Source of the DNA: Darksidea phi
Lineage: Eukaryota; Ascomycota; Dothideomycetes; Pleosporales; Lentitheciaceae
Direction of reading: 5' to 3'
Length of the DNA stretch: 64,000 nucleotides
Assembly: GCA_030770425.1 (NCBI GenBank)
Contig: JASJFT010000096.1
Location: 1-64,000 of the forward strand
Each line of letters starts with the position of its first letter. Within the stretch, counting starts at the first letter, position 1. Shown one piece after another: positions 32,581-45,029 of this stretch. The position numbers and the translations under genes were made by a program. Below the pieces are notes generated by a model that was not told the origin of the DNA, ran no database searches, and saw only the letters and a list, made by a program, of their open reading frames with translations.

Positions 32581-35500
32581 ATGAACGAGGCTAGCGATTC
32601 AGGCTCGAACGAGCTTATACAACTCGAAAAGCTCCTCTCCGAGCCCAGTTTCCAAACCCTACAACCACTCGACCAAGCTGCCGACGTCTACAAAAGCCTT
32701 GCGCGACTGACCATCATTCCGGAAAGTGACCGAAAGAAACTGCATGGCATTTTGAAAGATCTCCTTTTCAAAAACTATAAGGAGAAGCACTCTCTTTCTG
32801 ACCTTGACGATGCTATCGTATCCGCCAGATATGTGTCTTACCAAGATCAAGTCGAGCAGAGGGAACATCTCTCAGAAGAGTCCGTCAGCAATCTCGAAAC
32901 ACTCAACAATCTCCTATATCACCGATTCTTACGCACTGCGGCCGCATCTGACATCGAAGCAAGTATTGATTCCGCCAAAAGAGTAGTTAACGCTACTGCA
33001 CCAAGCGATCCACGCAGACTCCGCAGGCTGGATCAGCTTGCTAACTACCTATACGCTCATTACAGATCCACCGGCAACGAAGATCGTCTGAATACTTCTA
33101 TAAGCAAGAGCAAAGACGCTCTCTTAGCCGCGCCCAGCAGCCACATTAAAATAGTCTGCCTGCACAACCTCGCCGTTCGTCTGTTCTCTAGGTTCGAAAA
33201 ATCCTTCAATGCGGATGACCTGGACCAAGCACAAAAGCTCAATCTCGAAGCTCTTACAGCTGTTACAGATGGCCATCCTTACCGCCCGGAGCTATTATTA
33301 AACCAAGCAAGATTTGCGTTTGCCCGCTTCAGACTTTCGCATTTTTGGGGCGAGTTAGATGAAGCTACGAGGTTGGCGAAAGAAGCTATGAAAGCTAAGA
33401 CATCTGGGACGATGACTATGCTAGCACGTCACCAGAACCTCTCCATCTTCTATCTTCAGAGCTTCCGGATAAGCAAGAAGGCCGCTGATCTCAGTCTCGC
33501 GCACCAACACGCGACTGCAGCAGTGAAACAGTCCAAGGACTTGAAGCTAGCTCAAAACATAGCGAGAGAAACATTGCTCGAATGTCTTCTGGCGGCTTTC
33601 GCCAATAATGGCAGACTCATGGAGCTGCGCAGTGTGATGGACGTCCTCGAGGATCAGATTGATGACATGGATGAGAGTGCCGCGCGCCACAGGAAGATAG
33701 AGCATTATAGAAAACTGCTTACACTGAAATATGAGCATACCGGCGACCACGTGGACCTGGTCTTCCTGTTCTATGAGTCGCTGCGAATAGTACAAGTCGA
33801 AGCGTCGTGGACATCAAACCCGGAAGAAAGAGCCGAATGTCGTCGTAAGATCGACTCCCTGACCTTTCTGCTGGGCGAACTGTTCCGACTATACTTGGTC
33901 CCAGAGTTTATCGACGTGCGAGTTGCGCTAATGACGTCTATTCACAACGCATTCCTGGAGTACAAAGCGGAGGGTATTCCCGGCGCACTTACCAGCTTTC
34001 TCAAGAAGCTTGAAATTATGTCGTTCCGTTTAGACGTGTACGGCAACAACCCGATGGAAGAGAAAGATAGTATAATCGGCCCCAAGCGTAACCGTTTGAA
34101 CAAGATTGCCGCCATTATGGAGCAGGTTGGTAGCTTTCATTACTCGCCTTCTAGCGTAGCACTAACAGATACTAGGCACGGGTCAATGCGAGGACAAAAG
34201 AGGATCCGGTTCCGCTATCTCAATTCCGATACCGCTTGCTCGACTTCATGCTGCAGTTTCCCCCTGAAGAGAAAATTGACCTTCAGGACGCCCGCACGGC
34301 GATTTCGCAGTTGAACGGCCCATCGGAATCAAACGCTGGGAGGGAAAAGCTGAAGCATGGAAAGGAGTACCATCAGCTTTCCAAGGCGTTATACCAGCGC
34401 TTCAAAGACAGTGAGAAGAAGAAGGAAGTAAACGCACTATCAATTTTAGAAGAAGCGATAGAGGCATCTAAAAAGGCCATGAGTTGCTTCAGCAGCGGCA
34501 GTAAAGAATACAGAGACGCCATCGGGCAGTATGTCAACATGAATGTCCGCAGATCCGACGTGAAAGGAAGCCGTGAGAGTACGGATATAGCCATCAAAGC
34601 GATCGAGAGTGCACTAGATGTACTTGGCGACGACATCCTGAAATTGATGTTGTGTCAACAGCTCAGACTTCGGTTCCTCCAATTCAAAGATTTCGAGGAT
34701 CTGCATCGCGCATCTGCGCTTGTCGAGGAGCTACTCCCTAGTATCGCCACAGATCTCAAGGACAAGAAAGATGGCCTCAAGAGGTTGTCCATTGCTGCTT
34801 CGGTGCTGAAGTCCAAATATCAATGGCTTGGAGATGTTGAAGCCCTTGATAAGGGCATTTCTTACCTGCGCCATGTTGTCGAACCAAACTCGTGGGGAAA
34901 CCAATCCTTACTGAGTGAAGAATTAGCACAGGCCGAAATGACGCTAGGATTCATGCTCCGGTTGCGGTTCCGGAGAACAAGATCCGTTCAAGATATCCAA
35001 GAGGCCGCACAATTTGGACGATCTGCGTTGGCAAAACTAGAACGCTCAAATGCGTCGGCTGGATTAACATATGCGATTCAAAACAACGTAGGCATCATTT
35101 TCGAGGACCTATACAAACGGTCAAAGCGCCCACAGGATCTAGACGAAGCTATACGTCTTGCAGAAGGTGGGAATGAGCCATTAGGGAATATAAACCTTGC
35201 GAACAGGTTACTCTTGAGGTTTCAGAGCTCTGCCAATATATATGACCTGGAAAGAGCCGTTAGTTTGGCCAGGTCTGCCGTTGCTGACATGTCTGGTCAC
35301 GGCGCTCATTCAGCCCTGGTGTTTACCGATTGTGCAGAGGTGCTCCTGGCAAAGTACAAGTACTCTTCGGAGCCAGCGTATCTCGAGGAAGCAATTCGTA
35401 ATGCAGAGACCGGGTTGGCTCAAATGCCGACGAATGTTCCGTGGCGTTCGGAGTGCTTACTTATGTATGCCAACATGCTTAATGAGAGGGCGGTCATCGC

Positions 35501-37277
35501 CGATGGCGACAGCACTGCGGCTAGGAAACGTTGCATCGAACTTCAGGAAGAAGCTTGGAAAAACGAATGTGGAACGCCTTCCTTCCGACTTCAGGCTGCC
35601 TACCATGCTGGTCGGTCGCACTGCGAGCTGGCGAACTGGGAGATAGCCTCTTCTCTTCTGGAAGGAGCAGTCGAATACCTTTTGGAAGTCTGTCCACCGT
35701 GGATGGACTATTCGGATCGTCAACACCTCCTCGAGGAGCTTTCTGGGCTGGCCGCAGATGCTGCAGCAGTGGCTTTAAAAGCAGGAAGGACCGCATATAG
35801 GGCGCTACGACTGCTTGAACTTAGTCGGGGAGTCATAATGGGATCTACTATCGACTTCAGAAGGGATGTTTCGCAACTAGCTGAAACAAATCCGAAGCTC
35901 GAGCGGAAGTTCAATCGCCTTCGAATGGCTCTGGATTCAACCGCTGAGGATACCGAAAGTGCTAGAGGCGCTTTCTACCATGATAGCGACTTCTTTGAAT
36001 ATGGAAAACGTATAAAAATCTCCGAGAATAAGGAACCAGTTGGAATAGCACGTCGAATAGCACTGCACAAGGAAATGACACATCTCCTGGCCTCTATCCG
36101 AGAAATTCCCGGTCTGGAGGACTTCTTGAATCTCCCGAAGTCAGACACTCTCACCAAAATGGCACAGAGAGGACCGATAGTATTCGTTTTGTGCAGTAAG
36201 GCTGTTGGGGTGGGAAATGCAATCATGGTACAGTCGACTGGCATTGAGGCCATAGAACTCCCAAGGTTAACCGCTGCTGAAGCCACAAAACGGTTGACGT
36301 GTATTAAAGAAGAGTTGCCTTGCGGGTCCCTCCGTACATACGCCGCTAGAAATAAGGATTTCCGAGATGAACTATTATGGGTATGGCAAGCCGTCGTTGA
36401 ACCGATATTACGTCATAACCACCCGGATTTTCAAGCATCTGTGGCTCCCTACGAAATGCGTCATATACATTGGATTGGTGTGGGGATACTTAGTTGTATC
36501 CCTTTCCATGCAGCTGGCGATCATTCATCTGGTTCTGTCTCGAACACCATTAGCCATGCGATATCATCTTATGCTTCCAGCCTCCGCGCACTTCAGTACG
36601 TCACGAAAACCAGATCTACGGCTGTTGGCGTTGATCGTCTTCTCATCGCTACAATGACACAAACTCCGGGAGCCGCTCCGTTACCTTCAGCTGGAAAGGA
36701 GCTATCGACGATACGCGATGTTGTGGGCGAGTCTTTACCAACTGTACAGCTGCAGCAACCAACTCCTCCTGAAGTTCTGGAACAACTACTAGATTATAAT
36801 CTAATCCACTTCGCCTGTCATGGGATTTCTGATTCTACGGACCCGTTCAGTAGCCGCTTGCTTCTTAGCAATCCAAATGCAAGATACTATGGAAGCTCGC
36901 GCAAAGCTGATGAGCCTGGTACTCTATCTGTCCACGATCTGCTCACCCATCGAAGCACCAAAGCGGATCTAGCCTACATATCGGCTTGCTCAACCGCAGA
37001 TATGAAGGTCGCTACATTGGCAGACGAGAGTGTCCATATTGCATCCGCATTTCAATTGGCTGGATTCAGACATGTGGTCGCAAGTCTGTGGGAGCAGAAG
37101 GACAGCGTTTGCTTGGAAATTGCGGCGAAGTTCTATCGTGAGCTATTTCGCTTACGAGTAGCACCTAGTGATGAATGGCCCGTGGCAGAAGCGTTGCATA
37201 ATGCTATCTCTGAAATACGCCGTCAGAGGCCCGGAATGGTACTCCAGTGGGCGTCATTTGTACATATCGGCGCTTAG
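32581..37277 (+). CDS. Helical-repeat (TPR-like) protein with C-terminal CHAT caspase-like protease domain
   Basis: Two exons (32581-34125, 34176-37277; 50-nt intron, GTTGGT donor, CACTAAC branch, ACTAG acceptor) give 1548 residues. From about residue 30 to 1200 the sequence is a chain of helix pairs of 34-45 residues with the spacing of tetratricopeptide-like repeats (for example RLLLRFQSSANIYDLERAVSLARSAVADM is one such unit). The last 300 residues form a CHAT domain: a conserved lead (HWIGVGILSCIPFHAAG), the catalytic His in FACHG (residue 1397) and the catalytic Cys in SACSTA (residue 1453), then VASLWEQ and a closing helix. CHAT is a clan CD protease domain related to caspases and separase. 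Bacterial TPR-CHAT proteins act as RNA-activated proteases; fungal ones are linked by family reasoning to regulated cell death, not proved. An in-frame ATG at 32401 would add 60 residues of unlikely composition. Confidence 0.88.
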
Positions 37278-37459
37278 TGCAACCCCGAAAAGGACGGGAT
37301 AGTATCATATCTCTTCACTACGGCCGATTCCCTATCGGTCAGTACCATGCAAAACGAATGTGCCACCCTGCAAGGATGGTAGCGATAATGCGTGAAGGCG
37401 TGTGCCAAGGGCCTTCAGCTAAATCCCCAGGTTTTCATTATGAGGTTTAGTATAGTTAA

Positions 37460-38240
37460 TTAGACCTATTTAACTGATACGCCTCTTTTCGGGATCGACA
37501 TGGTATGGGTAGTGTTCCGTTTATGGTGCATGACCTATACAAGAGCTCTCTAAGAAGTGGATTTTCGTATAGATGAATTCGACCAGTAATCAATATAGAA
37601 GCTATTAGAATAGAAGCCAATAACAATAGGACTCCCTCCACCACATCTTATACACTCTTAACGCTATAAAAGTAGAATTCCTAACCCTATATATGTATAA
37701 ATATCATCGATATATACTAGCTAAAGAAATTTACTACGTCCTAACTTACGAATTAGTACTTAAATAAAGGCATTCTTCTTATCTATAAAGTACTAATCCT
37801 CTATAATTTTAAGAAGCTTAGGCTAGATAATTAATATAGGTAACTCTATAAAATTTACTATAGATTAGTACATTTTAATGATTTATCTTTATATACTTAA
37901 GAACGTACTTATACTCCTTTAACTTATAAGAATAGTCTTAAAGGCTTTTACTAAGGCCTTTAGAAAGCTATCTAGACTAGTTTGATAGAAGGATTTTTCC
38001 CTAGTTTATAGAATAGGCTAATTATAGCTAGGAGGGTAAATGGTCTTGAAAGAAGTAGAGGGTTTAGTACCTTGAATAATGAACATCAATTTCTAACTCT
38101 AATGCAATTTAATTCGATTAATAAGTAGTAGAAATAAACGAACTATTTTTATATACAAGTCCATTTTATGGCTATACTTGAAATATAGTTACCAAGAAGA
38201 GTTATTACTGTATTAAGCTTAGTAGCTAGCGAGGTTATCT
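37460..38240. repeat. AT-rich RIP-like region
   Basis: Over 780 bases of A/T-rich sequence with many TA steps and no frame of note, beginning shortly after the CHAT gene. It marks the border with the decaying metabolite locus. No second copy is visible in the window. Confidence 0.55.
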
Positions 38241-39793
38241 ACGGTTCACAAGGCTCTTAAGCCGCACGTATACACAAAAGAAAAATACTCGCGGTGTAAA
38301 AGCAGTTGGCGCGATGATTCCTCCCTCAACGCATGACATCGGCCTTGAAGACGTGAAGGAAAGTCATAGTCTAGCTGCCTCTGAAAAGAAAACCCCGCCT
38401 GAGGTTGGCACTTTGTATTAAATATCAGGCTAGGCCATATTTCTATCCATTCCATACTTCTCGTACACGTATTCAAGCTCCTTTCCTGGATGGCTATGTC
38501 AATCAGCCCACTTCTTCTTCTCCTCCTCCTTCTTCTTCTTCACTACACCCCCACTTGTTGATAGTTAAAGTTATCCAGTTGCTATAAAATTTTATACCGA
38601 AAAACAAACTGCTCTCCCGCTACGGTAGCAGTTGGTGCGATCGCTCGTCGGGTGCGTCAGACTTTGTGGTACCGGACTTTGATTCTGGCTTCCACCTCAG
38701 CCCCCAGGTAGCAGTGCGGCAATTTCTGCGCATTTAAGGCGTAGCTACATGCATGCGGATCCTACACACTTAGACATTAGGCGTAGTCCAAGTGCAGTGA
38801 CAAGGATGTGGTAGATAATTACCGCTTCAATAAGAACAGGGTGAAGATGTTCATTCTCCGAGACAATGCCACAGCCTTTTTCAGTCTTGTGGTACCGCAC
38901 CAAGGGCGTCCTACGAACATGAAGTTCAATTTTGTTTTTTTAAAAAGTAAAGAAACGAAAAAGGGTCTTCTTTAAAAGCTATGTTATTTTGACATCATTC
39001 CATTTTAAGTTTAGAGCGTTTAAGGAAGTCGTGTTAGAGAACTTCTGGGGAGCGTGGGTATGGCGGGCTCACGAAGTCTACCGACAAACAGTGCACCCAA
39101 TAATGCAGCCAAAATTACCACTCGCATGAAACTTAGTGTAACCACCGACCATCCAGGGAAGTAAAGGCTCTTTCCAAATGGGGATCAAGAGTGCCAACAC
39201 CGTATGCACCGACTACAGTGGAAGCCAATATACTGAGTTCAACAAAGCGGCGTTAAGCAAGCGATTGCCCCACAATAAGCGTGCAAGAAACGGCAATCCG
39301 GTCTACTACGTATGACGTACTACTTCTACCGTTATTACCTTGGCAAAGTAAGCGCAACACTTCCGGGTTGGTGCAAGGTAACTGCACCCTGTGGCTTCCT
39401 CATCCGCTCGGGGACTGTCATCCTTGATGCATGAACCTACATATGCAGCTTGGGGCCGCTCGATACTCGATTATTCTGGCCTAACACAAGGATGCGCTGT
39501 TACTGATATGATACCGGGCAGCTTGACTTTAAATATTATATAATCGGTTACATAACAACTACCTTCATTGACATGAAGAAACCGGTACAGTTGCTGCACT
39601 ACGCCGCAAATGCTTGGCGCAACCACCTGGTCTTTAATAGTTGCTACGCCCTGACATTTTCTCTGTTACCCCGCATCAAATTACCCTTCAAGCTCCGGGA
39701 CCACGCGGCTTAAGATTCTTGTTACAACTCCGCGCAGAAGGCTCTCAACTTGTTCGTTCATCACATCAGCTCGACTGCACTCGTCGCTCCAAA
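38241..39793. other. Gene-poor region
   Basis: A pyrimidine microsatellite-like tract (CTT/CTC triplets, 38510-38545) and mixed-composition DNA. No convincing gene. The last 250 bases form the promoter of the oxidase gene. Confidence 0.4.
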
Positions 39794-41479
39794 ATGTCTA
39801 CGGTAACGAAGACCACGCCTAACGAGCCAACAAAAAGCCCTGTATCCGAGCTCTTTACCAAGCTCCACCTGCAAAACAAAATCTTGCTACCAGATGACGA
39901 AGAATACAAGGAGCGCCAGGATAGCTTTTGGTCACTCTACTCCAAGGTCGAGCCTGCTTGCATCTTGCGTCCTACGACTGCAAATGAAGTTTCGACTATC
40001 GTAAAGACTCTTGTCGCCGCAGGTCAACAGTTCGCTGTGCGAAGCGGAGGTCACACGCAATGGACTGGCGCCAACAATATCCAGGGCGGTGTCACCATCG
40101 ATCTCCAGTTCCTAAATTGGACCAAATTTGATGAGGCGACAGACACAGTCGACCTTGGCCCCGGCGCGCGTTGGAAAGACGTTTACGCTGAGCTGGAGAA
40201 GCATGGTCGGGTCGTAGCTGGCGGTCGCAATGGCAAGGTCGGCGTGGGTGGTCTTCTCCTTGGTGGCGGAAAGACCTTCTTCGCAGGCAGACGGGGCTTC
40301 GCCTGCGATGATATCATTGCATACGAAGTAGTGTTAGCCGATGGCCGCATTGTCACGGTTGACGCAACCAACGCTCATCAAGACCTGTTCCTGGCTCTCA
40401 AGGGTGCATCTGGAAACTTTGGCATCGTCACCAACTTCAAGATGCAGACCTTTGTCTGTGAGAAGATATGGGGTGGGCTGAGAATTCTTTCCAAGGATAT
40501 CATTGGAGATGCACTTCAGGCGCTTGAAGACTTCACCCCTCATGTCTCAGAGGATGTGGATAGCAACCTCTTGCTTTTCATCGCATATATGGGTGAGTGC
40601 AATACGGTTCTTGCCGCGTAAGTCTACCACTTACCTAGCCGTAGTGAGTGCGCAATTTTCTCTCTCTCCATCTGATTTCCTAAATCAAGGAGCTCATCTG
40701 CTCTATTGAAAGGTACAAGCGGTATCCTCAACTGACGTGTGATAGCCCGAACAAAAGGATGTTGTTGTCATTGAGGCGCTTGTCCAGGTCGCCGCGGTGG
40801 AAAATGCGCCTGCGTACAAGAAACTGATGTCACTGCCGTCGGTCATGGACAACATGTGCAAAATGACAACAGTAAAGGAACTTGTTTCCGAATACGACCC
40901 AATACCAAATGGCTACTAGTGAGTCTCTATTTTGCCATCATGGCAAACGTCTGCAGCTGCTGATGCGTCCTTAGCAACTGTTTCTACACCCTCTCCCTCA
41001 AGAACGACGTCCGCATTTTCAAGAAAGCCGCTGAACTGCACAACAAAGTCGTCGAAGACCTCAAGGTTCTCGTCCCTGATGGAAATTTCTTGACTGAATG
41101 TCTTTTCCAGCCCCTACCCAAGCATTTCGGCCAGCGATCGGCTGACCGCGGCGGCAACATCATGGGCGTGTCAGACCAGCCGGAGGACGGCGTACTGTGG
41201 GTCGCCATCGTCATTGTCAGGACGTCAGAGCAGGAGAAGGCCGCTTATCCGATGCTAAAGGCCTGGGGCGAGGCTGTACGAGATTTTGCCATGTCCATTG
41301 AGAATGGACTGCTACCGTGGGTGTACATGAACTATGCGGACAAGAGCCAGCAGCCATTGGCAAGCTATGGGTTGGAAAATGTGAAGAAAATCAGAGATGT
41401 GGCGGCCAAGTATGATCCGGGGGAAGTTTTCCAGAAGTTATGTCCCGGGGGATTCAAGATTTCGGATGTGAAGCTTTGA
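39794..41479 (+). CDS. FAD-linked oxidoreductase, berberine-bridge-enzyme-like
   Basis: Start at 39794. The first exon (to about 40595) shows the FAD-binding PCMH fold: VRSGGHTQWTGANN with the His that is usually covalently bonded to FAD, then VDLGPGARWKDVYAEL, GGLLLGGGKTFF, and LKGASGNFGIVTNF. Later exons carry the BBE-type substrate domain (QCLFQPLP-like ECLFQPLPKHFG, GNIMGV) and end KKIRDVAAKYDPGEVFQKLCPGGFKI, typical of the family. Such enzymes oxidise alcohols or close rings in metabolite pathways. No signal peptide is present. The intron near 40600-40745 is hard to place: with the good GTGAGT donor the downstream frame (PEQKDVVV) is off by one, so a frame defect or unusual splice is possible. 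The next intron (40918-40975) is normal. It lies in the region of decayed metabolite genes. Confidence 0.8.
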
Positions 41480-42320
41480 TTGAGGGTTTCAGAAACACGC
41501 TCTTTTGTGGAAGGCAAAAGTGTCTTGCATCTATCACTGAACGCTTTGCAAATCCTGCGTAATAGTTGTTTTTGTCTGTCATTATAGCAAGTGGAATAAT
41601 AAAACACATTCCAAATGTACGAATCCGGATTTTGCTTGGACTGGTGAGACTATGCAAGCTTTTGTTGTTGTTGTTTAACACACAGGGGGTATATAGCCAA
41701 ATCCAAAAATTACACAACCAGGTACAGCCCTCTACCTGAATTACAAAAAAGCGCTGATCACATCATTTTACACAATTCGCGCGTTCGGCAGCGTGAACGG
41801 GAGCGGTGGCCCTTCAGACACACCATTGTCGCCGTACTGCCTCAGGTCGTCCCGAAGGCCGAACGGCGGAACCGCCAAGCCCCGATCAGGACATGCAAGC
41901 TTTTGTATGTATACAGCACAAGCAAAAGAAAAGACTACAATGTAGTTTTCCATGCAAAAGGGGCAATATTAATGAAATGTTCACTGTTTAGCGCCATTCG
42001 GATCCACGGTTTTGAAGTTGAGCATTCCAAATGATGGTCATGTTTTGCTATCTCTGTATACGCAAATCAACGCCTTCGCATTGATATCATTTAATTAATT
42101 ACGCCCGAGTATGCGGGGGCGACGCCGTTTTCTTGCATGCGGCACGGCAACTAGGTGCCACCTGAGCACTCCGGCGCTTAACTAAATCGGCTTAGTCCGA
42201 TACCGTCAACGTCAGCGTCAGTGGTGGTCCTAGGTGCCGTCCACAGCTTTCTTGCTTCTTCCTGCAATACCGTGCCCCATCACTCTACATTTCCTCTTGC
42301 TACCTACTGTTCAACTCACC
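41480..42320. other. Intergenic region
   Basis: Only short frames; promoter of the dehydrogenase gene lies in the last few hundred bases. Confidence 0.4.
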
Positions 42321-43316
42321 ATGGGCGCTTTCTGGTCGCAGCTAGTCCCGCCACGCCCGGCCTTCACCGAGGTGAACATACCATCGCTCGATGGCAGAGT
42401 CTTTATTGTTACAGGCGGTAATGCGGGTGTTGGGCTTGAGCTTGTCAAAATGCTCTACGCCCGCGGCGGCTGTACCATCTACATCGCCAGTCGCTCCCCA
42501 ACTAGAATATCTGCAGCCATCGAGGATATCAAGTTAACTGTCGAAACTGCTAAAGCTACACCTGCACAACTGAAGAGCCTTGTTGTCGACTTCGGCGATC
42601 TCACCACCATTGCCAAAGCTGCATCTGCGTTTCTTGCACAAGAAACCCGTTTAGATGTTCTCTGGAACAACGCCGGCATCGCCCAGGCTCCTCCCGGAAG
42701 CACAACGGTCCAAGGCTACGAGGCTCACATGGGCGTCAACTGCCTAGGACCTCATCTCTTCACACAGCTTCTCTTGCCTCTTCTGCTGAAGACCGCCAAA
42801 ACCGCCCCCTCCAGCACCGTGCGCGTTGTTTATACCTCGTCTCAGATCGTTGACACCACTGGCCCTCCGGGCGGTGTTTCGCTCGCCGAACAGGAGCCCG
42901 GCAAGCATCCCACGGACAAAAATTGGACTTACAGCGCCTCCAAGGCCGGCAATTGGTTCCTGGCTTCTGAACTTGACAAACGCACTCGCCAAGATGGCCT
43001 CGTTTGCGTGGTGCAGAACCCGGGGAACTTGAAAACAAAGGCCTGGGACCCAGTGTCGTCCTTTGCCAAATTTTTGATGTCGCCCTTTCTCTACGACGCG
43101 AAAATGGGCGCATACACCGAATTGTGGGCGGGGCTGAGCGAAGAGGTGACAACTCAAGACGGCGGAAAATTCGGCGTGCCCTGGGGAGGTAGATGGCATC
43201 CAAATCCTAGAAAGGACATACTTGCGAGCCTCAAAGCCAGAGAAGAGGGCGGAACAGGAGTTGCGGCAGAGTTTTGGGAGTGGTGCGAACGGCAGACAAC
43301 ACCATTTGCTTTGTAA
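42321..43316 (+). CDS. Short-chain dehydrogenase/reductase
   Basis: An intronless gene of 331 residues. Start at 42321 (MGAFWSQLVPPRP) is preferred over 42234, as an N-terminal non-conserved lead is avoided. It shows TGGNAGVG for NAD(P)H binding (after VFIVTGGNAGVGLEL), the NNAG motif at about residue 113, and the catalytic YxxxK as YSASK, with the upstream Ser in VVYTSSQ. It belongs to the WW-domain-oxidoreductase/retinol-dehydrogenase-like fungal subgroup. The enzyme likely reduces a carbonyl or oxidises an alcohol in the cytosol; the substrate is not readable. Lying between the FAD oxidase and the broken polyketide synthase, it may have served the same pathway, which is an inference from position. 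Confidence 0.88.
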   Translation: MGAFWSQLVPPRPAFTEVNIPSLDGRVFIVTGGNAGVGLELVKMLYARGGCTIYIASRSPTRISAAIEDIKLTVETAKATPAQLKSLVVDFGDLTTIAKAASAFLAQETRLDVLWNNAGIAQAPPGSTTVQGYEAHMGVNCLGPHLFTQLLLPLLLKTAKTAPSSTVRVVYTSSQIVDTTGPPGGVSLAEQEPGKHPTDKNWTYSASKAGNWFLASELDKRTRQDGLVCVVQNPGNLKTKAWDPVSSFAKFLMSPFLYDAKMGAYTELWAGLSEEVTTQDGGKFGVPWGGRWHPNPRKDILASLKAREEGGTGVAAEFWEWCERQTTPFAL

Positions 43317-43493
43317 ACTATCAACAAGTCGGGTTAGGTACAAGTATGAGAGGTCTTGGAGATTAAGGGGAGTGACGTTTGGATTCTCGGTATCGATAAT
43401 AGCTCTAGCCATTTTCCCTCCTTCACGTTTCTAACGATGAATGGCAAATGACATCCGTGAGAGAAGTGTCCGTCAATTTTCTAATGCATCATC

Positions 43494-43893
43494 GTGACCC
43501 AACTTGACTTTACGGATAATCCTATTGGTATGGGCGGCGCGGGAGGGCGGGGGGGACTGGAGGCATACAAGCTTATGAAGGCTGCCGCCGAATCCGGCAA
43601 CGCGCACTTTCGCGACCGGCTCATGCTCCAGATATATCACAAACTGGCAATGTTTCGGCCCAAGGAGTACATGGACATGATTCAGGCTCCCCTAATGATG
43701 GTAATCCCCGAGATGGATGACATATCTCCCCCCGAAGAGCAGAAAGAGGTTTTTGCAAAGATCAAGAGCCCGAAGAGAGTACTTGGCCAAGGGGAAGTCT
43801 CACCTCAATATTGCCACAGGAGAGGGCTCCAAGGAAATGGTGGCGGAGACGACCAATTTTTTTCAAGCAGCTCTCGAAAGCACACTAGAGTGA
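43494..43893 (+). pseudogene. Alpha/beta-hydrolase fragment with a frameshift
   Basis: The frame starting at 43494 encodes a C-terminal piece of an alpha/beta hydrolase (HKLAMFRPKEYMDMIQAPLMMVIPEMDDI, with the acidic triad residue in the PEMDDIS stretch). Near 43775 the similarity moves to another frame (YLAKGKSHLNIATGEGSKEMV) that ends at the stop at 43891. The N-terminal half with the nucleophile is missing. It is therefore a decayed fragment next to the dehydrogenase gene. It may once have been a metabolite-release or lactone hydrolase, but this is a guess from neighbours. Confidence 0.7.
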
Positions 43894-45029
43894 TTGGTCG
43901 TTTTCGCGAGAAGCATAGTGAATCGTTAGCGCTTCTTATAGCTTGAAGAGGTGGTGAAGTTAGCCCATGTCTCTTTTATAACGCCTGATTGATTCCCATG
44001 CGCGTACTGTAACGAAATTCTCTTTTTAAGCACTTGTGATTCATTAACAAATCACGTCCTTTCCCAGAAAACTGCAGTGCTGTGCTCTAAATACCCATTT
44101 TCACGTCAAGAACTGACCAGCATGTTTGTGCGAAACCGGCGGTACAGTACAGTTTCCATTCTCTTCACAATTCTCGTTACAGTGCATAGTTAGTGGCCAC
44201 ACCGGTCAAGATGTCTCTTGCATTGCGCTGTGTAACGACTACGTGCAGCAAATGTTAGCCCCGAACACCCTGCAACTCTCACATGAATATTCCTCGCAAA
44301 ATGCGCCTGCTTCCATAAACACCTAAATTAATTGCCATAATTGATCAGCTTATGTGCGCCCACTTGGCAATAATGTGTTGCCTGTGAGCTGCCTAATTCA
44401 TGCCATCGGGACGCTGTGCCACACAGCTGCATATGTACACCGTCACGTTCACACTTTCGAACCTCAAGACGATTTTCTATTCGGGCCAGCAAATGTACCC
44501 ATTGGCCCGTTCAGGTACCGGGAATGGGCCGAACGGAAATTCGGCTCGGCCGTCGTCAGCCTTCTTCGTGACGCCCGGAGGGCATATTACAGTGCATTAT
44601 TGCCCCCGGTGTGTGCTAGGATGCTTGCTTCTGTCATGTCAAAGGCCATAGTCGCCGTCCTTTGCCCGCATAATCCTAGTGTATGGCCTTGTAGTAGGAT
44701 CCTAGTCCCAGATCTGTACTAGAGGTAACTTATTTCATATCCGGTTGTAATGAATATAACATTACCGTGAAACAGTGCAAGATTTTGGTGGGAGCCTGCC
44801 CCGCCCGCTCCAGAGTTTGTAGCGTGTACCCGAAGTTAAAAAACTCAATCTGAACGGTCAAACCCCTTGAAATCACCCTTGGGCGACTAGAAAATACTTC
44901 TCTATAGCTTAACACCCATTTATCTGCATCAAGGCAACGACCGTTCAAGATTGAGTGCGCATATCAAATACCTAGATCCTCGACATCAGGCATTATTGGT
45001 CTCACTCTTTGCAAGCCCCGACTCTCATG
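43894..45029. other. Gene-poor region
   Basis: Short frames only (the largest at 44354-44722 shows no motif). Nothing identified. Confidence 0.4.

Noticed and set aside
42744..43412. Minus-strand frames over the short-chain dehydrogenase
   Set aside because: Shadows of a gene with intact SDR motifs.
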